59,156 nt of DNA from CAZEAC01 sp964510065 (GTDB lineage: Bacteria; Bdellovibrionota_C; UBA2361; CAIXSY01), in NCBI GenBank assembly GCA_964510065.1, contig CAZEAC010000026.1:1-59156 (forward strand). Reading direction: 5' to 3'. Every line of letters starts with the position of its first letter. Position 1 is the stretch's first letter. The position numbers and the translations under genes were made by a program. A model generated the notes under the pieces. That model saw only the letters and a list, made by a program, of their open reading frames with translations. It did not search any database and was not told the origin of the DNA. Shown here in pieces: positions 15,351 to 23,198 of the stretch.

Positions 15351-15743
15351 CTAGGGAGTAGTAGTGGCGCGCAGCTCCTTCTTGACCTTTTGAACATGGC
15401 GCTCCCACTTACGCGGATCGTCCTGTTTGTAGGTCTGCGCGACAGCGCGAAACGCGGCATTGCGGTCCTTCTCGGGGACCTTGAGCAGCCGACGCACGCC
15501 GAGCCGCATCACGTTCCCACCCCTGATCATTTTGAAGACGAGCTGCTGAGCCACCGCCCGGGGATACTCCGGGATACGGGCTTCGAGCTCAATCATGGCC
15601 TGCTCGACCGTATCGTCATCATCGAGCAGTGCGGCAATGGTCCCGAGAGGATCCTTGCCCTTTTGCTTCTTCAAAGCGTCGAGCCAGGCGAGTTTGAACT
15701 CCCGCGGCATATCTTTGAAGACCCTTGTTTCTAATGGTGTCAT
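15351..15743 (-). CDS. Small basic protein of unknown function in the PP2C-kinase-vWA operon
   Basis: A 130-residue protein from ATG 15743 (the frame extends upstream to 15923 but the extra residues look non-coding). It is mainly helical and charged: LETRVFKDMPREFKLAWLDALKKQKGKDPL, then LDDDDTVEQAMIELEARIPEYPRAVAQQLVFKMIRGG, then DPRKWERHVQKVKKEL. No family is recognised. It is the last gene of a minus-strand run of phosphatase, kinase, nicotinamidase-like enzyme and vWA protein and shares their higher GC, so it is probably a partner of that system. Weak ribosome binding site; start uncertain. Confidence 0.55.
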   Translation of the reverse strand: MTPLETRVFKDMPREFKLAWLDALKKQKGKDPLGTIAALLDDDDTVEQAMIELEARIPEYPRAVAQQLVFKMIRGGNVMRLGVRRLLKVPEKDRNAAFRAVAQTYKQDDPRKWERHVQKVKKELRATTTP

Positions 15744-15987
15744 GGCATTTTTTGGTGTTGAGTATTTACCGCGTGCGGTACCCCGATCTTTTTTGAGAGC
15801 ACCGCGAGGGAAATTTGAAAACCATCGTCGAACCTTGGCGACAGCAACTTCCCTCGTGAGAGGTATTCCTCTAACGAAGAAAGCTGAAATGCATTCTGCA
15901 AATTTACATTTTAAAAGAACCACGATCTCTTTTTCGCCGGCTCGGGATAGTCTGAGTCAACAAACCTTAGTAAGAACTCATCCCATT

Positions 15988-16021
15988 GGGCGGAGGCCAT
16001 GCTTTCGCACAGCCTCCGCCC
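15988..16021 (-). other. GC-rich hairpin after the vWA gene
   Basis: GGGCGGAGGC (15988-15997) pairs perfectly with GCCTCCGCCC (16012-16021); the loop holds a further TGC/GCA pair. It begins 15 nt after the vWA stop codon at 16036. No T-run follows. Same placement as the hairpin after the upstream gene (16909-16949). Confidence 0.65.
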
Positions 16022-16035
16022 CGTCTCGTGGGCGA

Positions 16036-16857
16036 TTACGGAGTCACGCTGCCGAAGCCCGCCGCAGCAACTTTGCTGAACGACTGGGCACCCTGGCTGG
16101 CCGCCTTGCTTGCGCGGCTCACCACGTTGAAGGCTTCGCGGATCTCATGCCCCGTGTTGTCCGGGGTCAAAATGAGTCGGTCCTTGAAGCCCATGTCGCG
16201 GGCGACTTGCTTGAAGTCGAAGCCGCTCCGTTTGTTCGCAATCCCCATGAACGCCGCGAGGAAGCGCTCGCCCTGGCGATGCATGTCGTCGAGGCCGGTT
16301 TTCGCCTGCGCCGGGGACATGCGGTAGGGATTTGATTCATCCTGTCCGTCACTAACCACGACCAGCTCGCCGCGGAACTCGGCGCCGAGGTCATTGAACT
16401 CCTTCCATTTGGCGAGGAGCATCAACGATCCGGCAACCGTCGCATGGTACAGCGGAGTCCCGCCATCGGGCTTGTAGTTGCCCCACAGCTTGAGATCCGG
16501 CAAGTCCACCAGCGGACCAAAGGGATAAATCACCCCGTGGTTCATGCTGATCACTGCGATGATGATATCGTCCTTTGCGTTGGACGAAAGCAGCTCGCGC
16601 TTCAGGTGGTTCACGCCGTCGCACAGAATCTGCCCGTTGCCCGCCGCGTCAATGGAACCGGAATCATCGATTACGGCCACGACCGCGAACACCTCTTGGC
16701 TCTGCACATCCTGCGCAGGAACCCCGAGCCCGTTTTGAACCATCAGACCGACGTCCGGCAAGGCCAGGTTTTGCACCGTGGTCTGCGAGAACTGCCCGTC
16801 TTGTTGGCCCTGTTGGAACAGATCATCCAAGTTCACTTGATTTGAATTGCTGCTCAT
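16036..16857 (-). CDS. von Willebrand factor A domain protein (TerY-like)
   Basis: A 273-residue protein from ATG 16857, which follows a purine-rich AAGAGAAAG; a longer frame exists but is less likely. The vWA domain spans about residues 55-250 with a MIDAS motif DDSGS (D64, S66, S68), the threonine motif DGGTPLY, and the acidic loop VVSDGQDE, so a metal ion is probably bound. The order of PP2C phosphatase, kinase and vWA protein in one operon matches the TerY-P triad described for tellurite-resistance-like stress systems, in which the vWA protein is the likely target or scaffold. No signal peptide; cytoplasmic. Confidence 0.8.
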   Translation of the reverse strand: MSSNSNQVNLDDLFQQGQQDGQFSQTTVQNLALPDVGLMVQNGLGVPAQDVQSQEVFAVVAVIDDSGSIDAAGNGQILCDGVNHLKRELLSSNAKDDIIIAVISMNHGVIYPFGPLVDLPDLKLWGNYKPDGGTPLYHATVAGSLMLLAKWKEFNDLGAEFRGELVVVSDGQDESNPYRMSPAQAKTGLDDMHRQGERFLAAFMGIANKRSGFDFKQVARDMGFKDRLILTPDNTGHEIREAFNVVSRASKAASQGAQSFSKVAAAGFGSVTP

Positions 16858-16908
16858 AAACGATTGCTTTCTCTTAATTCTTTCTCTTTTAGTTTTTTGT
16901 GGACTCAA

Positions 16909-16949
16909 TCCGGCCGACTTCATGGAGTTGCCTCCATGAAGCGGCCGGA
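16909..16949 (-). other. Long GC-rich hairpin after the nicotinamidase-like gene
   Basis: An 18-bp stem with one bulged A (16917) and a 4-nt loop (ttgc, 16928-16931): TCCGGCCG plus CTTCATGGAG on one side, CTCCATGAAG plus CGGCCGGA on the other. It starts 14 nt after the stop of the gene at 16964 and 50 nt before the vWA start. No T-run follows on the minus strand, so readthrough into the vWA gene is possible. An RNA-processing or stability role is the simplest guess. Confidence 0.7.
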
Positions 16950-16963
16950 TCCTCGCCGTTTGT

Positions 16964-18031
16964 TTAGGCCGCGAGGAGCTCTTCGATACCAGGCCACTCG
17001 TTGAACGGAGTGGTTGAGCGCACGACTTTCATGCCGGCGTCACGGAACTTGTCGAACGCCTCGTTCGCCGGCTGAGTGAAGTCAATCACGCCAGGAACGA
17101 TGACCGGAGAGGTGAAGTCCTCGACGAGGTACACCTTCTCCGCGAGGGCGCGATCCTTTGCGAGAATCTCATCGAGGAAGTCCCCGATGAAGGCCCGCAC
17201 GCAGTGGGATTTGGCCTGCCCACCGATAATGACCGCATCCGCGACCAGCAGCGTGTTGATGAATTCGGTGCGCTTCTGACCCACGGGCTTGCCGTGATGG
17301 TCCTTCTGCACCTCCTCCTTCAACGGCGAATACGCTTCCGCGAGCGGCATGCCCCCCTTGGTCCAGCGCTTGTACTCGGTCGAGCGCGCCACACTGTGGA
17401 ACGTGCTCGCCTCGTGAATAATCGGCAGGAGCGCATGCTCCACGCCGCCCAACTGACCATGGATGACCCACGGAATCAGCGGGTACTTACCGCCCTGCTT
17501 CAGCAGGGTCGAGTAGTGGCGCAGGTAACGCTGCAGCTCCGGATGGGCCGCCGCATTGCCGTACAGGGCCAAAGCCGCCTTGGGGCTGATGGTCCATTTG
17601 CCCGATTGAATGTCCGCGTCATCGATGGGCACATTCGCCGGCGGATGGTTGCCATCGGCATCGACCAGGAAGATCCAGTGGAAGATCTGCCAGAGCAGGT
17701 GCGTGTCCAGCGTCTGGTGCACACACGTGATGTAGCGCAGATTTTCGTAGAGCCAGGTGGCCCAACGCACCGAGTCTTCGATGGCTCCGCCAACCGGCAA
17801 CTGACCCGCGATCTTGGCGAGCATGAACGTGAGCTGGTTATCGATGCCGACCGCGTGGATCTTCTTCCGATCGAGCGCGCCCGGCCTGATGTTGTACCGC
17901 TTCTGCCAATCTTCGCCGGTCTCGATGATTTTGGCGTAGTCGACGAAGCGAATCTCGTCCGCCGTCTTCGGATTGAAGAACGAAGGAACCGGGAGTTTTT
18001 CGTATTTGAACCGCGTAGTAGTCGTTGTCAT
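16964..18031 (-). CDS. Isochorismatase/nicotinamidase-like hydrolase, enlarged
   Basis: From ATG 18031 the product has 355 residues, against about 200 for usual nicotinamidases. All catalytic elements of that fold can be placed: GIDNQLTF with Asp64, a metal-site-like TLDTH (Asp109, His111), a Lys region with the following YSPL block (K225), and GGQAKSHCV with the nucleophile Cys277, followed by VYLVEDFTSPV. Nicotinamidases turn nicotinamide into nicotinate in NAD salvage. The substrate here is not proven. It is placed between kinase and vWA genes, an unusual position. A GTG at 18169 would add 46 basic residues. The kinase stop lies 148 nt upstream. Confidence 0.75.
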   Translation of the reverse strand: MTTTTTRFKYEKLPVPSFFNPKTADEIRFVDYAKIIETGEDWQKRYNIRPGALDRKKIHAVGIDNQLTFMLAKIAGQLPVGGAIEDSVRWATWLYENLRYITCVHQTLDTHLLWQIFHWIFLVDADGNHPPANVPIDDADIQSGKWTISPKAALALYGNAAAHPELQRYLRHYSTLLKQGGKYPLIPWVIHGQLGGVEHALLPIIHEASTFHSVARSTEYKRWTKGGMPLAEAYSPLKEEVQKDHHGKPVGQKRTEFINTLLVADAVIIGGQAKSHCVRAFIGDFLDEILAKDRALAEKVYLVEDFTSPVIVPGVIDFTQPANEAFDKFRDAGMKVVRSTTPFNEWPGIEELLAA

Positions 18032-18178
18032 TTTTTTGGATTGAGCTGTGCTCGGGCGGCGTTTTTTATTCGTCCGTCCCGAAGCGTTTACCGACGTTTT
18101 TTGTTCTTTCTTTTCTGCAGTTTTTTTGTTTTCACCGAGTTGAGTTATGCCGCGCCATTCCAATGGCACGACACGAAG

Positions 18179-20098
18179 TTAGGGGATAAGTTCAACCAAA
18201 CGGATGTTGGTCTTGCTCACCACGTAAATTCCCCGCGCGTCCATGAGCAGTTCGTGCGACGAATCGATGATGCCGTGCGTGTCGGGGAACTCATTTCGTT
18301 CCACGAGCGCGGCGCCTTCTTCGTGCACACAAACCAGACCGCCATCCTTGGCAACGAATAGCGCATTGATGGGGGTTCCACCTTTGCTGCCGAGTGTTGC
18401 CGCCACTTTGCCGCCACCATCTCCGAGCCATGAGCCGTCACCGTCTTCGGCTTCCGCCGATGCGATGACTTTTCCTTTCTCATCGATTGTGTAGCAGCGA
18501 TGGATCGTCTTTGGTCCTTCCTGAGTGCTCACGACAAACCAGGCCCGTCGACTGCTGAAATAGCAGTGTGTTTCGAGTACCTGGCCGCGAAGCTGGGGCA
18601 GCTTCACGTCATCAAGAATTCCCTGCCGTTCCGCGTCAAAGACGAAGGCGACCTGGATATTCCCTGCCCGATAAAAGCCGAAGCCGAAGCGGGATCCGAC
18701 CCAAAACTTCGTCTGGCCCTGTAGAACATCACCCATGTACTTCGAGCCGAGCGTATCGTCGCGATGCAACGTGCCCTGCTGAAGCCAGTAGTAATGGTGT
18801 TCGTTGGTGTCGAGCACCGGCGAACCGTCACGGTAAGCGTCCACGAGCAGCTGCTCGGGACTGCTTCCCGGTGTGAAGACGACCAACCGGCCGTCTTTGG
18901 CGACGAGCGTACGCTCGTTTTGCACGTCAAAGCGCATGCCTTGGCGTACTTCGCCGCGGAAGACCACGGAAGCGTCTTCACGTTTGAACTCGCCGTTCAC
19001 GTTGAACAGGTAGCGCAATTTGTTGTTGTGTACCCGTGCCGCAAGCAGCGAGCCAGCGGTATCGAATATTCTTGTCACACGGATTTTTCCTCGGATCTGC
19101 TCCTTGATTGCGGCCGCAGGAGCTGGCGCGGCGATGTCGCATTCGGGGCAACGACTTTTGGCATGCTCGAAGCCGCACTGCGTGCATTGGGTCCAGCGCA
19201 GCGTATCCAGGAGTTTCACCGGGAACGCACCGCGTTCATCCTTGTGCAGCAGCCCGTCGTAGAAGTGGAGCACCTCGTCGTTCAGCGCCTTGAGGGGCAC
19301 GGCGAACGGCGGATACTTCACGTCAGGATTGAGGACGGAGATTCGGTGCAAAGGACGAAGTTCCGGAAGCACCTGCTTCCGTTTGTCCTTTGGAGCGTAC
19401 ACCCCCAGGTAGGGATGAATCTTCATCATGCTTTCAAACAGCATGACCCCAAATGCGTACCAATCCGTTTCGGGGGTATGGGCTTTGACCTGGATCAGTG
19501 CCTTTTCCTTCGGATCGCAGATGAGCGGGTCCACGAATTTCGTCGTGAACGTTTTACACACCCACTTTCCGAACTGCAGGCTGTCGGCATCGATAAGGTA
19601 GGCCACCCCGTTAATCACGATCACATTGAGGTGATTGAAATCACCTATCACGACCTGCGCCGGATGAATTCCGGACACGGTGCCGTGAAGACCGCGATAC
19701 GTCGCGACAACCTCGTTTTGTCCGACTCCCGCCGGGCGCCCCTTGGGCTTACCCAGCTCCCGAATGAGCACTCCGTTGGTCAGCTTCTTCATGATGAAGC
19801 CGAGCACCTGGCGTTGCAGGCGATCGGTGGCGAGTTCGAGCGGAGCAATTACGGTGTTGGGAAGTCCCTTCGGAAAGGCCCGAAGTTTCTCCTCGATGTA
19901 CCGCAAACGCTGCGCCGCGACTTCGCGGTTACGCTGATTTCCCGGGTCGTCGCCTTCGTAGGACGGATGGTCGGGCCCCTTGTAGAGCTTCAGCACATCC
20001 GTTCCCAAGTCGTAAACGACCGCTTCACCGCCTTCGCCGAGGATCTTTTTCGGATCGAGCGTAAGCCGCCGCGATCCCAGATAGACGTCATTTGGCAT
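18179..20098 (-). CDS. Protein kinase with zinc ribbon and C-terminal beta-rich domain (TerY-P type)
   Basis: A 639-residue protein. The kinase-like domain (about 15-290) has the glycine loop GEGGEAVVY (21-29), Lys37, the catalytic-loop variant GDFNHLN (152-158), and IDADSLQFG (169-177) as the DFG equivalent. A zinc ribbon follows (C305, C308, C317, C320). Residues about 335-639 form repeated short strands (FWVGSRFGFGFYRAGN, CYFSSRRAWFVVST) that look like a beta-propeller. This fits the kinase of TerY-P phosphorylation triads, which also carries a zinc ribbon. The phosphatase gene upstream ends 6 nt before its start. It probably phosphorylates an operon partner. Confidence 0.8.
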   Translation of the reverse strand: MPNDVYLGSRRLTLDPKKILGEGGEAVVYDLGTDVLKLYKGPDHPSYEGDDPGNQRNREVAAQRLRYIEEKLRAFPKGLPNTVIAPLELATDRLQRQVLGFIMKKLTNGVLIRELGKPKGRPAGVGQNEVVATYRGLHGTVSGIHPAQVVIGDFNHLNVIVINGVAYLIDADSLQFGKWVCKTFTTKFVDPLICDPKEKALIQVKAHTPETDWYAFGVMLFESMMKIHPYLGVYAPKDKRKQVLPELRPLHRISVLNPDVKYPPFAVPLKALNDEVLHFYDGLLHKDERGAFPVKLLDTLRWTQCTQCGFEHAKSRCPECDIAAPAPAAAIKEQIRGKIRVTRIFDTAGSLLAARVHNNKLRYLFNVNGEFKREDASVVFRGEVRQGMRFDVQNERTLVAKDGRLVVFTPGSSPEQLLVDAYRDGSPVLDTNEHHYYWLQQGTLHRDDTLGSKYMGDVLQGQTKFWVGSRFGFGFYRAGNIQVAFVFDAERQGILDDVKLPQLRGQVLETHCYFSSRRAWFVVSTQEGPKTIHRCYTIDEKGKVIASAEAEDGDGSWLGDGGGKVAATLGSKGGTPINALFVAKDGGLVCVHEEGAALVERNEFPDTHGIIDSSHELLMDARGIYVVSKTNIRLVELIP

Positions 20099-20103
20099 GA
20101 TGT

Positions 20104-20997
20104 TTAGCGCCGTCGGATTACGACAAGCGAGAGATCGTCCATCAACAGGCCGGGATGCACAATGAGCTGCGCCTCCTTGCCCTGACGGTTAATGGTTGTT
20201 CGTTCGGAGTTCATGAGCACCAGCCGCCGTCTCAGATTCACGGGACCCTTGAAAAAGTCGTCGTTCATCCAAAACTGCGAAACTGCGCCCACCGTGTCCT
20301 TCTTCGGGTCTGTTTTGCCGGGCAGAAGTGCGTGTTCGTTTGAAATAACGAAACGCAGCCCGTCGCTGGCCAGAAGAAGTGAATCGAGTTCCCCGTAGGG
20401 AATCTCTGCTCGAACCGCGAGCTGTGTAAGCTCCGGCTTGTCATGAAAATCCTCCGTCTCATACAATTGGAACGCGAGATACGGAGGCTTCGGGTACGGA
20501 CCAAGCTCGGTGAGCTGGCCGTTGATTGCGTAGTAGCCGTCACCGACGGAGAACACCGTGACGCCCAATGGCGAGACCACGGCACCGACGACGGTGAAGA
20601 GGAAGTAATCTTCGAATGTTTTCGTAAGACTCTTTCCCGGTGTGGTAAGGGAAAGTGCGAGTACGCGCAGCTGCGCGCACACGTCACGCTCCACACGACG
20701 CCAGAATGTTGCCGGCAGTTTGTGCAGCTTTCCGTCGGGCTGAGCGCCCGCGAAAATCCGCGTGAACTGGGCAAGTACCGTATTGGCGATCAAGCGGGCG
20801 CCGAGTTTGGCTCCCACTTCCGAGTGTTCATGGCTCCCGTTGCCATCGCAAACGACGGCGACTGCGAGATCCCCACTCTGTTCCCAATACGCTCCATCCT
20901 GACAGTTTTTCCCGACCACCAACCCTGATCCGAGATGATGTCTCCCGGTCATAACTGCCCCTGCGATTTGCAGGGTTCCAGAACTGTTGTCAGTCAT
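20104..20997 (-). CDS. PP2C-family protein phosphatase
   Basis: A 297-residue protein with PP2C motifs: AVVCDGNGSHEHSEVGA (D51, metal ligand), SVGDGYYAING (151-160), LLLASDGL (D212), and MDDLSLVVIRRR at the C-terminus. PP2C enzymes remove phosphate from Ser/Thr with two metal ions. The gene leads a minus-strand operon and ends 5 nt before the kinase start, so the two are probably made together and act as an antagonistic pair. No transmembrane segment is seen. The upstream region has no clear promoter motif that I can defend. Confidence 0.85.
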   Translation of the reverse strand: MTDNSSGTLQIAGAVMTGRHHLGSGLVVGKNCQDGAYWEQSGDLAVAVVCDGNGSHEHSEVGAKLGARLIANTVLAQFTRIFAGAQPDGKLHKLPATFWRRVERDVCAQLRVLALSLTTPGKSLTKTFEDYFLFTVVGAVVSPLGVTVFSVGDGYYAINGQLTELGPYPKPPYLAFQLYETEDFHDKPELTQLAVRAEIPYGELDSLLLASDGLRFVISNEHALLPGKTDPKKDTVGAVSQFWMNDDFFKGPVNLRRRLVLMNSERTTINRQGKEAQLIVHPGLLMDDLSLVVIRRR

Positions 20998-21378
20998 AGT
21001 AAATTCTCAGTTCCGCTTTGCTGGTAGTCCCAGCTTGCAAAGCAAAATAGAGAAAGATTTGGGATAAACCTTTTTAGTTTAACCGTTTTCAGACTACCCC
21101 GAGCCAGCGATGTGAAAGATTCAAGAAGTCATACGTTTTAGACGCAACACCTACCGGGACGAATAGTCCTCCGCGGGAAACACGTCAAAAACGAATCACT
21201 TCTCTTGTTAAAAAATAAGAACTACCTGGAAAGCGTCAATTCACCAAACTAGTGTATAGCTTTGCGAAATAACGCTCTATTACTGTTAATAATTATAGAT
21301 TATCTGGAGCTTTACTCAAGGTGGTCGGGGCCGCTCAAGGTGCTGGAATTATTAGTTTTAATAGTCTTGTCGAGGCAA
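20998..21378. other. 381-bp intergenic region without a gene
   Basis: Between the phosphatase gene (starts 20997, minus) and the 3' end of the methyltransferase-glycosyltransferase gene (21379). It is clearly more AT-rich than the operon to its left. I see no gene, no strong hairpin and no operator here. It should contain the promoter for the kinase operon, read leftward. Confidence 0.5.
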
Positions 21379-23076
21379 TTAGTTGATTGCAGAGAAGCGA
21401 TACTTCAAAAATGCCTTGATGTAGGTAGGCGGGTCGCCGAAGAAAGAAACTTTTTTTCCTTCGTTAAAAGAACGTGAACGGTAATTCACCGGAATCTCGA
21501 CAGGGCTAAATCCGTTGCGTACGAGCTTGGCAATAAGCTCACAATCAAAATCAAAACGGTTACATTCAAAGCGCAGATTGTGAATGCAATCACGCCGGAA
21601 AACTTTATACATCGTAAAGGGATCGCGAAGCTTCTGCCGGTAAAGCACATTAAACATCGTCGTAAAAAAGAGATGCCCAAGATTCATAAGGCTGCTGGTC
21701 AAAAGTTGGTCGGCGAAGTGGCGGATCTTCCATGAAGCTCCGGCGATATGTCGCGAACCTAAGACGAATGCGCGGCGATAGTTTGCAAGTGGCGCCAAGA
21801 GCTCTTCGTAGTCGTTGAGATCGTATTCGAGGTCGGCGTCCTGAATAAGTATGAAATCGCCACGCGCAACTTCAAGCCCCGCGCGTACCGCGTGGCCTTT
21901 GCCGCGCGGCGCGTCTTCAAGGAGAAGCTTGACCCGAGGATTGTCCTTAAAAGCGAGAACCTCGCCGCGAGTCCCATCTTTTGAGTTGCTCTCGACGACA
22001 ATTATCTCCATGTCCATTCCGGGAATCTCTTTCTTCAGCAAGGCCGAAAGCACTTCGCGCACAGTATCGCGCTCATTAAACGCCGGAAGAATTACCGAAA
22101 GAAGATGCTTGCGCGTACATGGCGCAGGCTCAAGGCTTTTTCTTGCCATCGCAGTCACGCCGCTTGCAACGACTTCAAAAGGCCGATCCAAAAACCCGCG
22201 TGGAAGAATTTTGGTTACCGCGCCGAGAACCGCAGTAAACGGCTGCACCGGGAACCTCTGGAAATGCTTGGCGATGTAATCAAGAGTGAGGATTTTTTTT
22301 CCGGAGCTTACCTCGATTTTCTCAAAGCCCTCGCGGAAAAGAATGTTACGGATGGTATCGCGATTAAAATAAAAAAGGTGCTCGAGCTTATACTCCATCC
22401 ATTTTTCGCCCATCATCTTTGCCGAGCGGCTATCCAGGCTGGGCACGGCGATATATACCAGGCCGCCGGGCTTAAGAACTCTGTTCACCTCGCGAAGAAA
22501 CCGCGCAGGCTCACGAGTGTGCTCAATTACATCAGCGATAACACACACATCAAAGGTATCTTCCGGAAGATCTACCGTCTCAATGCTTCCTACAAGCACG
22601 CAATCGCGCCCTACGTTGCGATTTGCAGCGGCGGCCGAGTCTGACGAATATTCGATCCCAGTAACTTCCCAGCCACGCGAAGCCGCTTCCGCGAGAAAGT
22701 TTCCATGGCCACAGCCGACTTCGAGAAGCCTTACCTGGCGGAGCTTGGCTCCGCGATTTTTAAGTTCGTGCTCAATCTGGTCGAGGTAGAGCGCGGCAGT
22801 CAGACGCTTAATGCGGTTGACCTCTGAAGTATGCTCGGGAGAATGCCCACCAAGAAAATAATCGGCACTGTAGATTTCGCCGAGCGTCTTGTCCGAGGGC
22901 TGAGGATTTCGCATTACCAGGCTGCACTCATCGCAACGGGCGATTGGAGTACCCTCGGATATAAAAAGTCTGCGCAGCGATCGGCTTTCGCAAATGGGAC
23001 ATCTTTCGAGCTTTGGCTCGATCGAAGAGATCTCTAAAGACTGAGTTTCAATTGTCGCCGCCGCGTTACTCGACAT
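21379..23076 (-). CDS. Fusion of SAM methyltransferase and family 2 glycosyltransferase
   Basis: A 565-residue protein from ATG 23076, which has AAGGCAGG upstream; a TTG at 23127 would add 17 residues. Near the N-terminus is a CPICES ... CDEC zinc pair as seen in Methyltransf_23-type enzymes, then LLEVGCGHGNFL (SAM motif), DVCVIADVIEHT and VNRVLKPGGLVYIAVPS. After about residue 315 a GT-A domain begins: LSVILPAFNERDTV, EIIVVESNSKDGT, and DFILIQDADLEYD (the DxD motif), ending with YRSRSFNEGKKV as in dolichol-phosphate mannose synthase-like enzymes. It may build and methylate a lipid-linked sugar. It is divergent from the sugar-nucleotide operon at 23199. Confidence 0.85.
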   Translation of the reverse strand: MSSNAAATIETQSLEISSIEPKLERCPICESRSLRRLFISEGTPIARCDECSLVMRNPQPSDKTLGEIYSADYFLGGHSPEHTSEVNRIKRLTAALYLDQIEHELKNRGAKLRQVRLLEVGCGHGNFLAEAASRGWEVTGIEYSSDSAAAANRNVGRDCVLVGSIETVDLPEDTFDVCVIADVIEHTREPARFLREVNRVLKPGGLVYIAVPSLDSRSAKMMGEKWMEYKLEHLFYFNRDTIRNILFREGFEKIEVSSGKKILTLDYIAKHFQRFPVQPFTAVLGAVTKILPRGFLDRPFEVVASGVTAMARKSLEPAPCTRKHLLSVILPAFNERDTVREVLSALLKKEIPGMDMEIIVVESNSKDGTRGEVLAFKDNPRVKLLLEDAPRGKGHAVRAGLEVARGDFILIQDADLEYDLNDYEELLAPLANYRRAFVLGSRHIAGASWKIRHFADQLLTSSLMNLGHLFFTTMFNVLYRQKLRDPFTMYKVFRRDCIHNLRFECNRFDFDCELIAKLVRNGFSPVEIPVNYRSRSFNEGKKVSFFGDPPTYIKAFLKYRFSAIN

Positions 23077-23198
23077 GGCCTGCCTTAAATTACGGAATCG
23101 ACTCACTATACTTACTCGCGCCGACAATTCAAGTAGCTAGGTAGTTGGATTACGCAATTCTTTACTCAGATCGCTTTAAGTGGTTGAATCCTTGAACT

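Noticed and set aside
15744..15923. N-terminal extension of the small kinase-operon protein
   Set aside because: Added residues are unlike the rest and the Met at 15743 gives a compact protein; kept as uncertain.
17204..18361. Long open frame on the plus strand opposite the hydrolase and kinase genes
   Set aside because: It is a mirror of GC-rich genes on the other strand, has an Arg-rich composition with no motif, and the minus-strand proteins are clearly real.
18764..20107. 447-codon plus-strand frame opposite the kinase gene
   Set aside because: Composition is typical of antisense shadow of a GC-rich gene; no domain is recognisable.
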